Origin: Clostridiales bacterium CCNA10
GTDB taxonomy: Bacteria; Bacillota; Clostridia; Oscillospirales; Oscillospiraceae
Reading direction: 5' to 3'
Length of the DNA: 64,000 bases
NCBI GenBank assembly: GCA_003573975.1
Contig: AP018533.1
Location: 1-64,000, forward strand
The translations under genes were made by a program, and so were the position numbers. Below, in pieces: positions 15,675 to 24,845 of the stretch. Positions within the stretch are counted from its first letter, which is position 1, and every line of letters begins with the position of its first letter. A model generated the notes under the pieces. It had not been told where the DNA came from and did no database searches. It saw only the letters and a list, made by a program, of their open reading frames with translations.

Positions 15675-17504
15675 ATGCGAAATGAGAATTTGAGAAATAT
15701 TGCCATTATCGCCCACGTCGATCATGGCAAGACCACTTTGGTGGATGAGATGCTCAAGCAGTCCGGCGTGTACCGGGAGAACCAGACCGTGGTGGACCGC
15801 GTGATGGACTCCAACGACCTGGAGCGGGAGCGCGGTATCACCATCACCGCCAAGAATACCGCCATTCAGTACGGCGATGTAAAAATCAATATTGTGGATA
15901 CCCCGGGCCACGCCGACTTCGGCGGCGAGGTGGAGCGCATCCTGAAGATGGTCAACGGCGTCATTCTGCTGGTGGACGCCGCAGAGGGCCCCATGCCCCA
16001 GACCCGCTTCGTCCTGTCCAAGGCACTGGAGCTGGGCCACCGGGTCATCGTGGTGGTCAACAAGATCGACCGCCCCGACCAGCGGGTGTACGAGGTCATT
16101 GACGAGGTGCTGGAGCTTCTGATGGATCTGAACGCCACTGACGAGCAGCTGGACTCCCCCATGCTGTTCTGCTCCGGCCGGCAGGGCACCGCCTCTGTCC
16201 AGCCCGATGTGGCGGGCAGCGACCTGAAGCCCCTGTTCGACACCATTCTGGAGTATATCCCCGGCCCGGAGGCCGATGTGGAGGCCCCCTTCCAGATGCT
16301 GGTCTCCTCCATCGATTACAGCGAGTTCGTGGGCCGCATCGCCATCGGCCGCATCGAGCGGGGCACAATCAAGCAGAACCAGGAGATCGCGGTGTGCAAC
16401 TATCACGCCCCCGACGCCGCCCCCAAGAAGGCCAAGGCCACCGCGCTGTATGAGTTCGACGGCCTGGCCAAGGTCCCCGTCACAGAGGCATCCGCCGGAA
16501 ATATCATCGCCATGAGCGGCATCGGCGATGTGACCATCGGCGACACCATCTGCGTCCCCGACTGCGTGGAGCCCATCGAGTTTGTGAAGATCTCCGCCCC
16601 CACCATTGAGATGACCTTCTCAGTCAACGACTCCCCCTTCGCCGGGCGGGAGGGCAAGTTCGTCACCAGCCGCCAGCTGCGGGACCGCCTGTTCCGGGAG
16701 ACTTTGAAGGATGTGTCCCTGCGGGTGAACGAGGTGGAGAGCTCCACCGACTCCTTCAGCGTGGCCGGCCGGGGTGAGATGTCCCTGTCCATCCTTATGG
16801 AGACCATGCGCCGCGAGGGCTATGAGTTCCAGGTCTCCCCTCCCCGTGTGCTGTATCAGGAGATCGACGGCGTGAAGTGTGAGCCTCTGGAGCGCCTGGT
16901 GGCCGACGTGCCCAACGACTGCGTGGGCGCGGTGATGGAGAAGATCGGCTCCCGCAAGGGCGAGTTCCTGTCCATGAACCCGGTGGGCAGCCGCACCAAG
17001 CTGGAGTTCCTGGTCCCCTCCCGGGGCCTGTTCGGCTATCGCAACGAGTTTTTGACCGACACCAAGGGCGAGGGCATCATGGCCTCCGTCTTTGAGAAGT
17101 ACGCCCCCGTGAAGGGCGAGATCCAGCGGCGGAGCACCGGCTCCCTGGTGGCCTTTGAGACCGGCGAGGCGGTGACCTATGGTCTGTTCAACGCCCAGGA
17201 GCGCGGCATCCTGTTCATCGGCGCGGGCGTCCCCGTGTATGCCGGCATGATCGTGGGCGAGACCCCCAAGGCGGAGGACATCTCGGTCAACGTGTGCAAG
17301 AAGAAGCAGCTGACCAATATGCGCGCCTCCGGCTCCGACGACGCCCTGCGCCTGACCACTCCCCGCACCCTCTCTCTGGAGCAGTGCCTGGAGTTCCTGG
17401 CGGACGACGAGCTGCTGGAGTGTACCCCGGAGAATCTGCGCCTGCGCAAGCGGGTGCTGGACCACGGTGAGCGGATGAAGCTGGCCTCCCGGAAGAAGGG
17501 CTGA
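15675..17504 (+). CDS. typA: Ribosome-binding GTPase TypA/BipA
   Basis: Translational GTPase associated with 50S assembly and stress growth. 609 aa from the ATG at 15675 (after TAGGAGGAG); the frame is open from 15615 without a better start. N-terminal G domain: AHVDHGKTTL (G1), RGITI (G2), DTPGHADF (G3), NKIDRPDQR (G4). Domain II, EF-G-like domains III and V (GRGEMSLSILMETMRREGYEFQVSPP, GSRKGEF), and the BipA-specific C-terminus follow, the whole at normal length. A single-gene unit with its own promoter and terminator. Confidence 0.98.
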   Translation: MRNENLRNIAIIAHVDHGKTTLVDEMLKQSGVYRENQTVVDRVMDSNDLERERGITITAKNTAIQYGDVKINIVDTPGHADFGGEVERILKMVNGVILLVDAAEGPMPQTRFVLSKALELGHRVIVVVNKIDRPDQRVYEVIDEVLELLMDLNATDEQLDSPMLFCSGRQGTASVQPDVAGSDLKPLFDTILEYIPGPEADVEAPFQMLVSSIDYSEFVGRIAIGRIERGTIKQNQEIAVCNYHAPDAAPKKAKATALYEFDGLAKVPVTEASAGNIIAMSGIGDVTIGDTICVPDCVEPIEFVKISAPTIEMTFSVNDSPFAGREGKFVTSRQLRDRLFRETLKDVSLRVNEVESSTDSFSVAGRGEMSLSILMETMRREGYEFQVSPPRVLYQEIDGVKCEPLERLVADVPNDCVGAVMEKIGSRKGEFLSMNPVGSRTKLEFLVPSRGLFGYRNEFLTDTKGEGIMASVFEKYAPVKGEIQRRSTGSLVAFETGEAVTYGLFNAQERGILFIGAGVPVYAGMIVGETPKAEDISVNVCKKKQLTNMRASGSDDALRLTTPRTLSLEQCLEFLADDELLECTPENLRLRKRVLDHGERMKLASRKKG

Positions 17505-17542
17505 GTCCCAGCGCTTGCTGAGCGTATCCTGAAATGAGAAAG

Positions 17543-17580
17543 GCTCTGCATCCTGTTTCCACAGGATGCAGAGCTTTTTT
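17543..17580 (+). terminator. Intrinsic terminator after typA
   Basis: GCTCTGCATCCTG (17543-17555) and CAGGATGCAGAGC (17562-17574) form a perfect 13-bp stem, followed by six T. Confidence 0.95.
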
Positions 17581-17637
17581 GCGCCTTTTTCGGCCTGTAA
17601 TTGGAAAGCGGAACGGGATACAGGAGAAAACCGGCGT

Positions 17638-17670
17638 GTTTTCCACAAAATTTTCGGAAAATGTGGAAAC
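17638..17670. repeat. Inverted repeat with TTTTCCACA arms
   Basis: GTTTTCCACA (17638-17647) faces TGTGGAAAC (17662-17670) around an AT-rich centre in the typA/kinase convergent gap. The arms resemble weak DnaA boxes. Meaning unknown. Confidence 0.45.
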
Positions 17671-17739
17671 GGCTTTGAGGACACTGGCGGCGGGGGGAGC
17701 GTATGTCTCCCCAGCCGCCCTGTTTGGATGTACCTGCCC

Positions 17740-18354
17740 TCAGCCGTCGTTCTCATCCCGGACCAGGTCCAGGATGATGTCCACGCATTTCTCAATGCCG
17801 ATCAGGCCGGAATCCAGGGTGATGTGGTAGTTCTGAGCCGTACCCCACTCCCGGTCGGTGTAGTGCTTGTAATTCACCCGGCGGCGGGTGTCCTTGTCCG
17901 TCAGGCGCTTCTCCGGGGACTGCTCCGACTCGCCGTACAGGCGGACGATGCGGTCGGCCCGGAACTCCATACTGGCGTGGATGAAGGTGTGGAGGCAGTC
18001 GTCACGGTCCTTCAAGATGTAGTCGGCGCACCGGCCCACAATGACGCATGGGCCCTTGTCCGCCAGGTCCCGGATCACCCGGTACTGGATGGTCCACAGG
18101 AAGTCAGAGGCGGACATCCCGCCCATGGCTCCGGGAACGCCGCGGCCCAGAAAGGCGTAGGCGAAGCGGTTCTTGCTGGGGGCGAACTCCCCCTGTTCCT
18201 CAATGAACTTGGGATCAAAGCCGCTCTCCAGCGCCACCTGTTTGACCAGCTCCTTGTCGTAATAGGGGATGCTCAGCCGCTGGGCGACCGTCTTTCCGAT
18301 GGTGTGCCCGCCGCTTCCGAACTCACGGCTGACGGTGATGATCTTCTTTTTCAT
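17740..18354 (-). CDS. Cytidylate kinase-like family protein
   Basis: 204 aa, ATG at 18354 after AAGGAGG on the minus strand. It begins MKKKIITVSREFGSGGHTIGKTVAQRL, the cytidylate_kin2 pattern (ISREFGSGG-x-IA), a P-loop kinase-like family common in Clostridia and often lacking a proven substrate. Later motifs: CVIVGRCADYIL near residue 100 and the lid-type RRVNYKHYTDREWG near 160. It is not the canonical Cmk. Transcribed from its own promoter, divergent from padR. Substrate unknown. Confidence 0.85.
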   Translation of the reverse strand: MKKKIITVSREFGSGGHTIGKTVAQRLSIPYYDKELVKQVALESGFDPKFIEEQGEFAPSKNRFAYAFLGRGVPGAMGGMSASDFLWTIQYRVIRDLADKGPCVIVGRCADYILKDRDDCLHTFIHASMEFRADRIVRLYGESEQSPEKRLTDKDTRRRVNYKHYTDREWGTAQNYHITLDSGLIGIEKCVDIILDLVRDENDG

Positions 18355-18422
18355 GGCCAAAACCTCCTTGTGATGATGGGCGGCCCTCCGGCTGGGGGTG
18401 TGCCGCCCTTGGAGATACCCCT

Positions 18423-18451
18423 ATTATAATGCGTACGGGACAAAGCCACAA
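18423..18451 (-). promoter_or_regulatory. Promoter of the cytidylate kinase-like gene
   Basis: On the minus strand TTGTGG (18451-18446), 17-bp spacer, TATAAT (18428-18423). Confidence 0.7.
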
Positions 18452-18492
18452 GCATAGAACGCAAAGCTTGCAGGGGAGAGACAAAAAAATTC

Positions 18493-18546
18493 TTGACAAT
18501 ACCTAGAACTACAAGGTATTCTATACCTAGAAGAACAAGGTATAAT
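18493..18546 (+). promoter_or_regulatory. padR promoter with two PadR-type operators
   Basis: TTGACA at 18493-18498 pairs with TATTCT at 18517-18522 (18-bp spacer); a second possible -10, TATAAT, is at 18541-18546. Two inverted repeats ATACCT-N9-AGGTAT occupy 18499-18519 and 18523-18543, 24 bp apart, covering spacer and -10. They are nearly identical (ATACCTAGAACTACAAGGTAT and ATACCTAGAAGAACAAGGTAT). Autorepression by the PadR protein encoded next is the obvious reading. Confidence 0.85.
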
Positions 18547-18582
18547 CTGAGCGGGAGCTTTCCCGGGAAAGGATGAAAAGCC

Positions 18583-18933
18583 ATGAAGCTGGATAAAGGA
18601 TTGGTGGCAGGCAGCAGCACCCTGCTGATTCTCTCTCTGCTGGAGCACGGTGATCTATACGGCTATCAGATGATCGAGGAGTTGGCCCGGCGCTCCAACG
18701 ACGTCTTTCAGATGAAGGAGGGGACGCTGTACCCGATTCTGCACGCACTGGAAAAGGGAAAGTATCTATCTTCCTATGAGCAGCAGGCACCCACGGGCCG
18801 GATGCGGAAGTATTATAAGCTGACCCGGAAGGGGCGGGAGCTGCTGGCCGATAAGAAAACGGAGTGGACCAGGTTCCACCAGGGGGTGGAGGATGTGTTG
18901 TCCGGCGGAGCAAATGCCCTTTCTTGCATATAA
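18583..18933 (+). CDS. PadR-family transcriptional regulator
   Basis: 116 aa, ATG at 18583 after GGAAAGGA. Typical PadR winged helix: LLILSLLEHGDLYGYQMIEELARRSNDVFQMKEGTLYPILHALEKGKYL, then MRKYYKLTRKGRELLADKKTEW. The short C-terminus fits the s-PadR subgroup. It heads an operon with two membrane-anchored proteins and has twin operators in its promoter, so it probably represses its own operon in response to an unknown ligand or envelope signal. Confidence 0.93.
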   Translation: MKLDKGLVAGSSTLLILSLLEHGDLYGYQMIEELARRSNDVFQMKEGTLYPILHALEKGKYLSSYEQQAPTGRMRKYYKLTRKGRELLADKKTEWTRFHQGVEDVLSGGANALSCI

Positions 18934-18991
18934 AGAGGACAATTTGACAGAAACGTGTTGTTCCATTGCGGGAGAGAAGAGGTGGCACATC

Positions 18992-19789
18992 ATGGAAGGA
19001 TACAACAGAGAGCGGGAGAAACGGTGGCTGGCCCTCGCAACGGGAGGGATCCGATTTGGTCCGGACCGGCGGGCGGTATCGGAGGAATTGGCCGCCCACC
19101 TGGAGGATAAAACCGCCGACCTTCAGCGGATCTTCCCGGACATGACGGAGTCAGAGGTGTGGGACCGGACGCTGAAAGAGATGGGCGACCCCAGAGCGCT
19201 GGGCAAGGAGCTGGCAAAGATCCACAGGCCCTGGCTGGGCTACTTATGGCGGGCCAGTCAGGTTGTACTGGCGGCAGCCCTGCTGGTACTGGTGCTGGTG
19301 GGGATCAACGTCATAGGCGGAAGCTCCACTCTTGGGGGGTGGTATGGCCGGGAGAGCAGCCGGAGAGACAGTCAGGACGGGATTATCCTGCTGGCGGCGG
19401 AAGAAGAAACCGTGGAGCTGGAGGGCTGTACCCTGTCCCTGGATGGGGCGGTCCTCTGGTCCGGTCCAGTTGGGGAACGGAGCATGGAGCTCTGTCTGCG
19501 GGCGGAAACTCTGCGCTTTTGGGAAAAGGGCGGATGTCAGTTTGAGCATATCACCGCCACAGACGATTTAGGATCCCATTACGCCAGTGAATATGAGTGG
19601 AGCATGAAAGCGGCAGACTTTCGCAGACATATTTATGTGTATCTGGACGGCTGGGGGCCGTTTTATCAAAACTATCGCGTGCAGGTGAGGGGCATCGCTC
19701 CGGAGGCGGAATGGATCCGCCTGGAGTACCGGCTGCTGGGGCGGAGCTTCTCCCTAAATGTCGATCTGACCAAGGAGGCGGAGGCATGA
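18992..19789 (+). CDS. PadR-associated membrane protein with permease-prefix-like domain
   Basis: 265 aa, ATG at 18992 after GAAGAGG. The N-terminal 90 residues (VSEELAAHLEDKTADLQRIFPDMTESEVWDRTLKEMGDPRALGKELAKIHRPW) match the 'permease prefix domain 1' pattern found next to PadR regulators. One transmembrane helix follows (VVLAAALLVLVLVGINVIGG), then an extracytoplasmic domain of about 140 residues rich in beta strands. Its stop overlaps the next start (ATGA). Function unknown; probably a sensor or partner in the PadR-controlled membrane system. Confidence 0.75.
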   Translation: MEGYNREREKRWLALATGGIRFGPDRRAVSEELAAHLEDKTADLQRIFPDMTESEVWDRTLKEMGDPRALGKELAKIHRPWLGYLWRASQVVLAAALLVLVLVGINVIGGSSTLGGWYGRESSRRDSQDGIILLAAEEETVELEGCTLSLDGAVLWSGPVGERSMELCLRAETLRFWEKGGCQFEHITATDDLGSHYASEYEWSMKAADFRRHIYVYLDGWGPFYQNYRVQVRGIAPEAEWIRLEYRLLGRSFSLNVDLTKEAEA

Positions 19790-20541
19790 AGAAAAAATAT
19801 CGGATGAGCCGGGGGGGCAGGCTGGCCCTGAATCTGGTCCTGCTCTGTGTCCTGGTGGTGTTTATCTGGGGTCTGCTGGGCTTCTCCTCCCCCACTCTGC
19901 GGGGAAGATTCCGCAGGGTCGCCCAGGCCAACTGGGCGGACCCGCTGGAGATCCAGGGTGTGCTTCCGTGTGACGGCCAGCGCTGGGTGCTGGCCGCCGG
20001 ACAGGATCAGGTGATCCTGTGGCAGGATGGGCGGGACGGCCTGGAGTATTGGCCCCGGGATCCGAATGGGGCAACGCTGGTCCCCGTGCCGGAGATGAGG
20101 ACGGCGCAGGGAGAAATCTGGGTGGCGGCGGCGGATGTGCCAGCAGGGACAGTTTCCGCCGGGCTGGAACTGACAGTGGGCTGCTGGTACCGGAAAAACG
20201 GGACCTCCGGCTGGACCTTCAGCAGCCAGCCGGAGCAGCCCGGGGATCTGCCGCCGCTGACCCAGCAGTGGGAAAAGACCTACTCCGCAGCGGGAGAACT
20301 GCTGAAGGACGGGGCGGTCCTGTTCCATATCGCCGTGGAGGAGGATCAGGATGAAGGCGGGCCCCCGGAGGACCTGATCCTGAGCGACACCGATGAGTGG
20401 GATCTCTATTGGAGCGGACTGGACCGGAGAGGCGTGGACTGCGCCATGGAGGCGGTGTTTTATGATGCAGAGGGCCGGGAACTGGAGCGGGCAGTTCTGG
20501 CTACCACGGAGGAGGGTGGCGGACCATGGACGGGAGGGTAA
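19786..20541 (+). CDS. Single-pass membrane protein of the PadR operon
   Basis: 251 aa, ATG at 19786 overlapping the previous stop by 4 nt and preceded by GGAGGCGGAGG. One N-terminal helix (LALNLVLLCVLVVFIWGLLGF, about residues 13-33) is followed by an outside domain with several Trp-rich strands (WADPLEIQGVLPCDGQRWVLAA, WEKTYSAAGELLKDG). No family recognised. The tight coupling to the upstream gene and its similar topology suggest a two-protein membrane complex under PadR control. Confidence 0.75.
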   Translation: MKKKYRMSRGGRLALNLVLLCVLVVFIWGLLGFSSPTLRGRFRRVAQANWADPLEIQGVLPCDGQRWVLAAGQDQVILWQDGRDGLEYWPRDPNGATLVPVPEMRTAQGEIWVAAADVPAGTVSAGLELTVGCWYRKNGTSGWTFSSQPEQPGDLPPLTQQWEKTYSAAGELLKDGAVLFHIAVEEDQDEGGPPEDLILSDTDEWDLYWSGLDRRGVDCAMEAVFYDAEGRELERAVLATTEEGGGPWTGG

Positions 20542-20888
20542 GCCACGCCCGCCCTTTGTGATAGAATGTTTTTCCTGTTATGCCGTAGGGGAGGGGCTTG
20601 CCCCTCCCGCCAGGTTTCAGAAGGGTTTCTCTCAGCGTGGAACGAAGCCATTCCGAAAAATAGCGGGCGGGTCTGAGACCCGCCCCTACAACGTCTCAGG
20701 CAGATTACAGCAAAACGGAACACCGGGATGGCAAGCCCCTCCCCTACAGCATGGCCGGAAAACATCCTGCGACGAAGACCGGGCCCGTCCGGCGCTGAAA
20801 GATACTGCCTTAGCAGGGTGCCCAAAGAAAACAGACGGAAAACCCGGGAAAATTGGCAGAGCTCCGCTGAAAAAATTTGAAAATACCC
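20542..20888. other. Non-coding repeat block upstream of the S10 operon
   Basis: Holds the dispersed element at 20582-20750 and then about 130 bp of apparently unique sequence up to the rpsJ promoter. The plus frame 20393-20917 runs through palindromes without a ribosome site and is not called. Confidence 0.6.
20582..20750 (+). repeat. MITE-like dispersed element, copy 3 (169 bp)
   Basis: Left end GCCGTAGGGGAGGGGCTTGC (20582-20601) and right end GCAAGCCCCTCCCCTACAGC (20731-20750) are inverted repeats with one mismatch. A third palindrome GGGCGGGTCTGAGACCCGCCC lies between (about 20665-20685). No coding capacity. Confidence 0.75.
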
Positions 20889-20918
20889 TTGACACACACG
20901 GGGGTGTTGATGTATGAT
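20889..20918 (+). promoter_or_regulatory. S10 operon promoter
   Basis: TTGACA (20889-20894), 18-bp spacer, TATGAT (20913-20918). Leads into a leader of about 260 nt before rpsJ. Confidence 0.85.
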
Positions 20919-20924
20919 ACCAAA

Positions 20925-21190
20925 GTCCCTGTATGGGACAACTGCGATGATGCGGGAGATTGCTCGGGAACGAGGTAACTTCCGCGGAGTATGTCCGAGC
21001 TAGAATCGGGCGGCTGAAGGACCTGGGCACGGCGTATATCGCTGTGGTTGGGTGGAACCGGCCTGCTTGTCGCGCCGGTTTCTTTCATGCCACGGAGTGA
21101 TACGCACGAGAACGTGGACAGGAACTTCACCGTACGGAGCGTGAAGGACAAAGAAATTCACTTCGTATGTATTTAAGGAGGAAACAACCC
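20925..21190 (+). promoter_or_regulatory. S10 operon leader with attenuator-like hairpin
   Basis: A long 5' leader. AACCGGC (21056-21062) pairs with GCCGGTT (21074-21080) and is followed by TCTTT, resembling a weak terminator in mid-leader. Other G-rich stems lie upstream (20950-21040). Control of S10 operons by a ribosomal protein binding the leader is known in bacteria; whether this one follows the L4 type cannot be told by eye. Confidence 0.55.
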
Positions 21191-21505
21191 ATGGCAGCTC
21201 AGAAAGAAATGATCCGCATCCGCCTGAAGGCTTACGATCATCAGCTGATCGACCAGTCCGCTGAGAAGATCGTGGAGACCGCCAAGCGCACCGGCGCCAC
21301 TGTCTCCGGCCCCATCCCCCTGCCCACCAAGAAGGAAGTCGTCACCATCCTGCGGGCCGTCCACAAGTATAAGGACAGCCGTGAGCAGTTTGAGCGCCGC
21401 ACTCACAAGCGCCTGATCGACGTGGTCAAGCCCTCCCCCAAGACCGTCGAGGCTCTGATGAGCCTGGAGCTTCCTGCCGGCGTGGAGATCGAAATTAAGC
21501 TGTAA
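21191..21505 (+). CDS. rpsJ: 30S ribosomal protein S10
   Basis: 104 aa, ATG at 21191 after AAGGAGG (an upstream in-frame start at 21167 lacks a ribosome site). Signature [29 protein letters not shown] and the loop [19 protein letters not shown]. Also the NusA/NusB partner in antitermination (NusE). First gene of the S10 operon; followed by a long 183-nt gap before rplC. Confidence 0.98.
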   Translation: MAAQKEMIRIRLKAYDHQLIDQSAEKIVETAKRTGATVSGPIPLPTKKEVVTILRAVHKYKDSREQFERRTHKRLIDVVKPSPKTVEALMSLELPAGVEIEIKL

Positions 21506-21688
21506 TCCATCGTCTGAGCCGTCGCGTACCGCGATCAGGCAAGGCGTGAGGTCAGATTGATTTCACCTTATCCCTTTGTTGTACCGCAGTCCGCCGCATT
21601 TTGAGGCGGACGGGTCAAGTCGCGAGAGCAATACCAGCTCAATGGGTAACTCTCCCGACCAATAACCTTTATAGGAGGAAAATCCAAC
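21506..21688 (+). other. rpsJ-rplC intergenic leader
   Basis: 183 nt, unusually long inside an S10 operon. Holds a perfect hairpin GTCCGCC/GGCGGAC (21588-21610 region) and ends in ATAGGAGG for rplC. No T tract, so not a terminator; may be an RNA control element or processing site. Confidence 0.5.
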
Positions 21689-22414
21689 ATGGAGAAAGCG
21701 ATCATCGGCAAAAAGATCGGCATGACCCAGATCTTCGATGAAGCTGGCCGCGTGGTCCCCGTGACCGTGATCGAGGCCGGCCCCTGCACTGTGGTGCAGA
21801 AGAAGACCGCCGAGAAGGATGGCTATGAGGCCATTCAGCTGGGTTATGAGACTGTTCCCGAGCGCAAGCTCACCAAGCCTGAGGTCGGCCATCAGAAGAA
21901 GGCAGGTCTGACCGAGTTCAAGAAGGTCCTGAAGGAGTTCGCTCTGGAGGACTGCTCCAAGTACGAGGTGGGCGACGAGCTGAAGGCCGACGTCTTTGCC
22001 GCGGGCGACCGCGTGGACGTCACCGGCATCAGCAAGGGCCACGGCTTCCAGGGCGTTGTTAAGCGCCACGGCGCCGCCATCAAGCGCATGACCCACGGCG
22101 GCGGCCCTGTCCACCGTCATCAGGGTTCCCTGGGCGCCGGCACCACCCCCGGCCACATCTACAAGGGCCGCGACGGCGCCGGTCAGATGGGCAACGAGCA
22201 GGTCACCGTCCTGAACCTGGACGTGGTCCAGGTTGATCCCGAGCTGGGCATCATCGCCGTGCGCGGTGCCATCCCCGGCCCCAAGGGCGGCGTGGTGTTC
22301 CTGCACAACAGCGTGAAGAAGTACGTCGAGCCCAAGGGCGCCGCCGGCATCTCCAACAACCCGCAGAAGGCTTCCGGCCGCAACCCGCAGAAGGCTTCCG
22401 CCCGCAACAAGTAA
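21689..22414 (+). CDS. rplC: 50S ribosomal protein L3
   Basis: 241 aa, ATG at 21689 after ATAGGAGG. N-terminus MEKAIIGKKIGMTQIFDE and the central loop THGGGPVHRHQGSLGAGTTPGHIYKG are standard. The protein is about 30 residues longer than most L3; the tail contains two copies of NPQKASGR/NPQKASAR, a 24-bp tandem repeat (22358-22405). Confidence 0.98.
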   Translation: MEKAIIGKKIGMTQIFDEAGRVVPVTVIEAGPCTVVQKKTAEKDGYEAIQLGYETVPERKLTKPEVGHQKKAGLTEFKKVLKEFALEDCSKYEVGDELKADVFAAGDRVDVTGISKGHGFQGVVKRHGAAIKRMTHGGGPVHRHQGSLGAGTTPGHIYKGRDGAGQMGNEQVTVLNLDVVQVDPELGIIAVRGAIPGPKGGVVFLHNSVKKYVEPKGAAGISNNPQKASGRNPQKASARNK

Positions 22415-22433
22415 GGAAAGGAGAGTGTAAATC

Positions 22434-23054
22434 ATGGCAAAAGCGAATGTATTCAACATGGCCGGCCAGCAGGTCGGCGAGATCGAGCTCTCCGAGGCTG
22501 TGTTCGGCGTCGAGCCCAACCAGGCTGTGGTCCATGAGGTGGTCAAGAACCACCTGGCCAACTGCCGTCAGGGCACCCAGAGCGCGCTGACCCGTGCCGA
22601 GGTCTCCGGCGGCGGCAAGAAGCCCTGGCGTCAGAAGGGCACCGGCCATGCCCGCCAGGGTTCCACCCGTGCTCCCCAGTGGACTCACGGCGGCATCGTG
22701 TTCGCCCCCAAGCCCCGGGATTACAGCTACACTCTGAACAAGAAGGTCAAGCGTCTGGCACTCAAGTCCGCCCTGTCCGCCAAGGCCGCCTCCGGCGACA
22801 TCCTGGTGGTGGACGGCCTGAAGCTGGATGAGATCAAGACCAGGACCATGCGCGACTTCCTGAACGCCATCGAGGCGGGCAAGTCCGTGGTCATCACTCC
22901 TGAGGTCGATCAGGTGGTCGTCAAGTCCGCCCGGAACATTCCCGGCGTGGTCACCACCACCGCCAAGGTCCTCAGCGTGTACGACATCGTAAACGCCAAG
23001 CGCCTGGTGGTCGATAAGGCCGCCCTGGCCATCATCGAGGAGGTGTTCGCGTAA
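22434..23054 (+). CDS. rplD: 50S ribosomal protein L4
   Basis: 206 aa, after AAAGGAGAG. The extended tunnel loop [29 protein letters not shown] is intact (residues about 58-86). In other bacteria L4 also represses its own S10 operon. The TAA stop overlaps the rplW ATG (TAATG), giving coupled translation. Confidence 0.98.
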   Translation: MAKANVFNMAGQQVGEIELSEAVFGVEPNQAVVHEVVKNHLANCRQGTQSALTRAEVSGGGKKPWRQKGTGHARQGSTRAPQWTHGGIVFAPKPRDYSYTLNKKVKRLALKSALSAKAASGDILVVDGLKLDEIKTRTMRDFLNAIEAGKSVVITPEVDQVVVKSARNIPGVVTTTAKVLSVYDIVNAKRLVVDKAALAIIEEVFA

Positions 23055-23347
23055 TGACCGCTTATGACATCATCAAGCGCCCCATCATCACCGAGCAGTC
23101 CATGGCTGATACCGAGATGAAGCGCTACACCTTCGAGGTGGCCAAGAACGCCAACAAGATCGAGATCGCCAAGGCTGTGGAGGAGATCTTCGGTGTGAAG
23201 GTCGCCAAGGTCAACACCCTGAATATGCAGGGCAAGATGAAGCGCATGGGCGCCCGGCCCGCCGGCCGCCGTCCCAGCTGGAAGAAGGCCATGGTCACCC
23301 TGACCGCCGATTCCAAGACCATCGAGTTCTTCGAGGGTATGGTGTAA
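23054..23347 (+). CDS. rplW: 50S ribosomal protein L23
   Basis: 97 aa starting at the ATG that overlaps the rplD stop. [16 protein letters not shown] and the loop [22 protein letters not shown] are typical. Lies at the tunnel exit, where it docks trigger factor and SRP. Confidence 0.98.
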   Translation: MTAYDIIKRPIITEQSMADTEMKRYTFEVAKNANKIEIAKAVEEIFGVKVAKVNTLNMQGKMKRMGARPAGRRPSWKKAMVTLTADSKTIEFFEGMV

Positions 23348-23362
23348 GGAGGAAATTGAACA

Positions 23363-24196
23363 ATGGCTATTAAGACGTTTAAGCCCACAACGCCCTCCCG
23401 CCGTCACATGACTGTGTCCGCCTTCGAGGGCATTGATAAGAAGGCCAAGCCCGAGCGCAGCCTGACTGAGGTCCTCAGCAAGCACGCCGGCCGCAACAGC
23501 TATGGCCGCATCACCGTCCGCCACCGCGGCGGCGGCAACAAGCAGAAGTACCGCATCATCGACTTCAAGCGCGATAAGGAAGGCAAGGCCACTGTGGTCA
23601 ACCTGCAGTATGACCCCAACCGTTCCGCCAACATCGCCCTGATCGAGTACGAGGACGGCGAGCGCCGCTATATCCTGGCCCCCAACGGCCTGAAGGCCGG
23701 CCACATCATCATGACCGGTCCCGACGCCGACATCCTCCCCGGCAACTGCCTGCCCATCGCCAACATCCCCGTGGGTGAGGAGATCCACTGCATCGAGCTG
23801 TACCCCGGCAAGGGCGCTCAGCTGGTCCGCGCCGCCGGCGTGGCCGCTCAGCTGATGGCCAAGGAGAACGGCATGGCTCAGGTCCGTCTGCCCTCCGGCG
23901 AGGTCCGCTATGTCCGTGAGAACTGCAAGGCCACCATCGGCCAGGTGGGCAACACCGACTGGGCCAACATCCAGATCGGTAAGGCCGGCCGCAAGCGCCA
24001 CATGGGCTGGCGTCCCACCGTCCGCGGCTCTGTTATGAACCCCAACGACCACCCCCACGGCGGTGGTGAGGGCAAGAGCCCCGTCGGCCGTCCCGGCCCT
24101 GTCACCCCCTGGGGCAAGCCCGCCCTGGGCTACAAGACCCGCAAGACGAAGAACCGCACTGACAAGTTCATCGTCAAGCGCCGCAACGCGAAGTAA
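23363..24196 (+). CDS. rplB: 50S ribosomal protein L2
   Basis: 277 aa after AAGGAGG. Begins [18 protein letters not shown]; the conserved C-terminal stretch [22 protein letters not shown] includes the universally conserved His near the peptidyl transferase centre. Normal length. Confidence 0.99.
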   Translation: MAIKTFKPTTPSRRHMTVSAFEGIDKKAKPERSLTEVLSKHAGRNSYGRITVRHRGGGNKQKYRIIDFKRDKEGKATVVNLQYDPNRSANIALIEYEDGERRYILAPNGLKAGHIIMTGPDADILPGNCLPIANIPVGEEIHCIELYPGKGAQLVRAAGVAAQLMAKENGMAQVRLPSGEVRYVRENCKATIGQVGNTDWANIQIGKAGRKRHMGWRPTVRGSVMNPNDHPHGGGEGKSPVGRPGPVTPWGKPALGYKTRKTKNRTDKFIVKRRNAK

Positions 24197-24210
24197 GGAG
24201 GGAGTAAAAG

Positions 24211-24483
24211 ATGAGCAGAAGTATCAAGAAAGGCCCCTTTTGTGCTCCCGAGCTGCTGAAGCGGGTCGACGAGATGAATCAGACCGGCGAGAAGAAGGTA
24301 CTGAAGACCTGGAGCCGCGCCTCCACCATCTTCCCCTCCTTCGTGGGTCACACCTTTGCCGTCCACGACGGCCGCAAGCACGTGCCCGTCTATGTGACCG
24401 AGGATATGGTCGGCCACAAGCTGGGCGAGTTTGTTCCCACCCGCACCTTCAAGGGCCACGCGGGTTCCAAGACTGGTAAGTAA
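24211..24483 (+). CDS. rpsS: 30S ribosomal protein S19
   Basis: 90 aa after [27 protein letters not shown] and [18 protein letters not shown] are characteristic. Partner of S13 in the 30S head. Confidence 0.98.
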   Translation: MSRSIKKGPFCAPELLKRVDEMNQTGEKKVLKTWSRASTIFPSFVGHTFAVHDGRKHVPVYVTEDMVGHKLGEFVPTRTFKGHAGSKTGK

Positions 24484-24497
24484 GGAGGAGAGAAACG

Positions 24498-24830
24498 ATG
24501 GAAGCAAAAGCCAACCTGAAATATCTGCGGATCTCTCCCCGTAAGGTGAAGATCGTCCTGGACCTGATCCGGGGCAAGGACGTGGCCACTGCCGCCGCGA
24601 TCCTGATGCAGACCCCCAAGGCTGCCTCTGAGCCTGTGCTCAAGCTGCTGAAGAGCGCCGCGGCCAACGCGGAGAACAACCACCAGATGGACCCTGAGAA
24701 GCTGTATGTGTCCGCCTGCTATGCCAACCCCGGCCCCATCATCAAGCGCATCATGCCCCGCGCTCAGGGCCGCGCGTACCGCATCAACAAGCGCACGTCT
24801 CATGTCACCATCGCGGTGAGCGAGCGCTAA
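24498..24830 (+). CDS. rplV: 50S ribosomal protein L22
   Basis: 110 aa after [32 protein letters not shown] at the N-terminus and the tunnel hairpin [24 protein letters not shown] near the C-terminus, both intact. Confidence 0.98.
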   Translation: MEAKANLKYLRISPRKVKIVLDLIRGKDVATAAAILMQTPKAASEPVLKLLKSAAANAENNHQMDPEKLYVSACYANPGPIIKRIMPRAQGRAYRINKRTSHVTIAVSER

Positions 24831-24845
24831 GGGAGGAGGAACAAT

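Noticed and set aside
21050..21084. GGGTGGAACCG plus hairpin before rpsJ looks like a T-box core and terminator
   Set aside because: No stem I with a specifier loop could be found in the roughly 130 nt upstream, and an S10 operon is not a usual T-box target.
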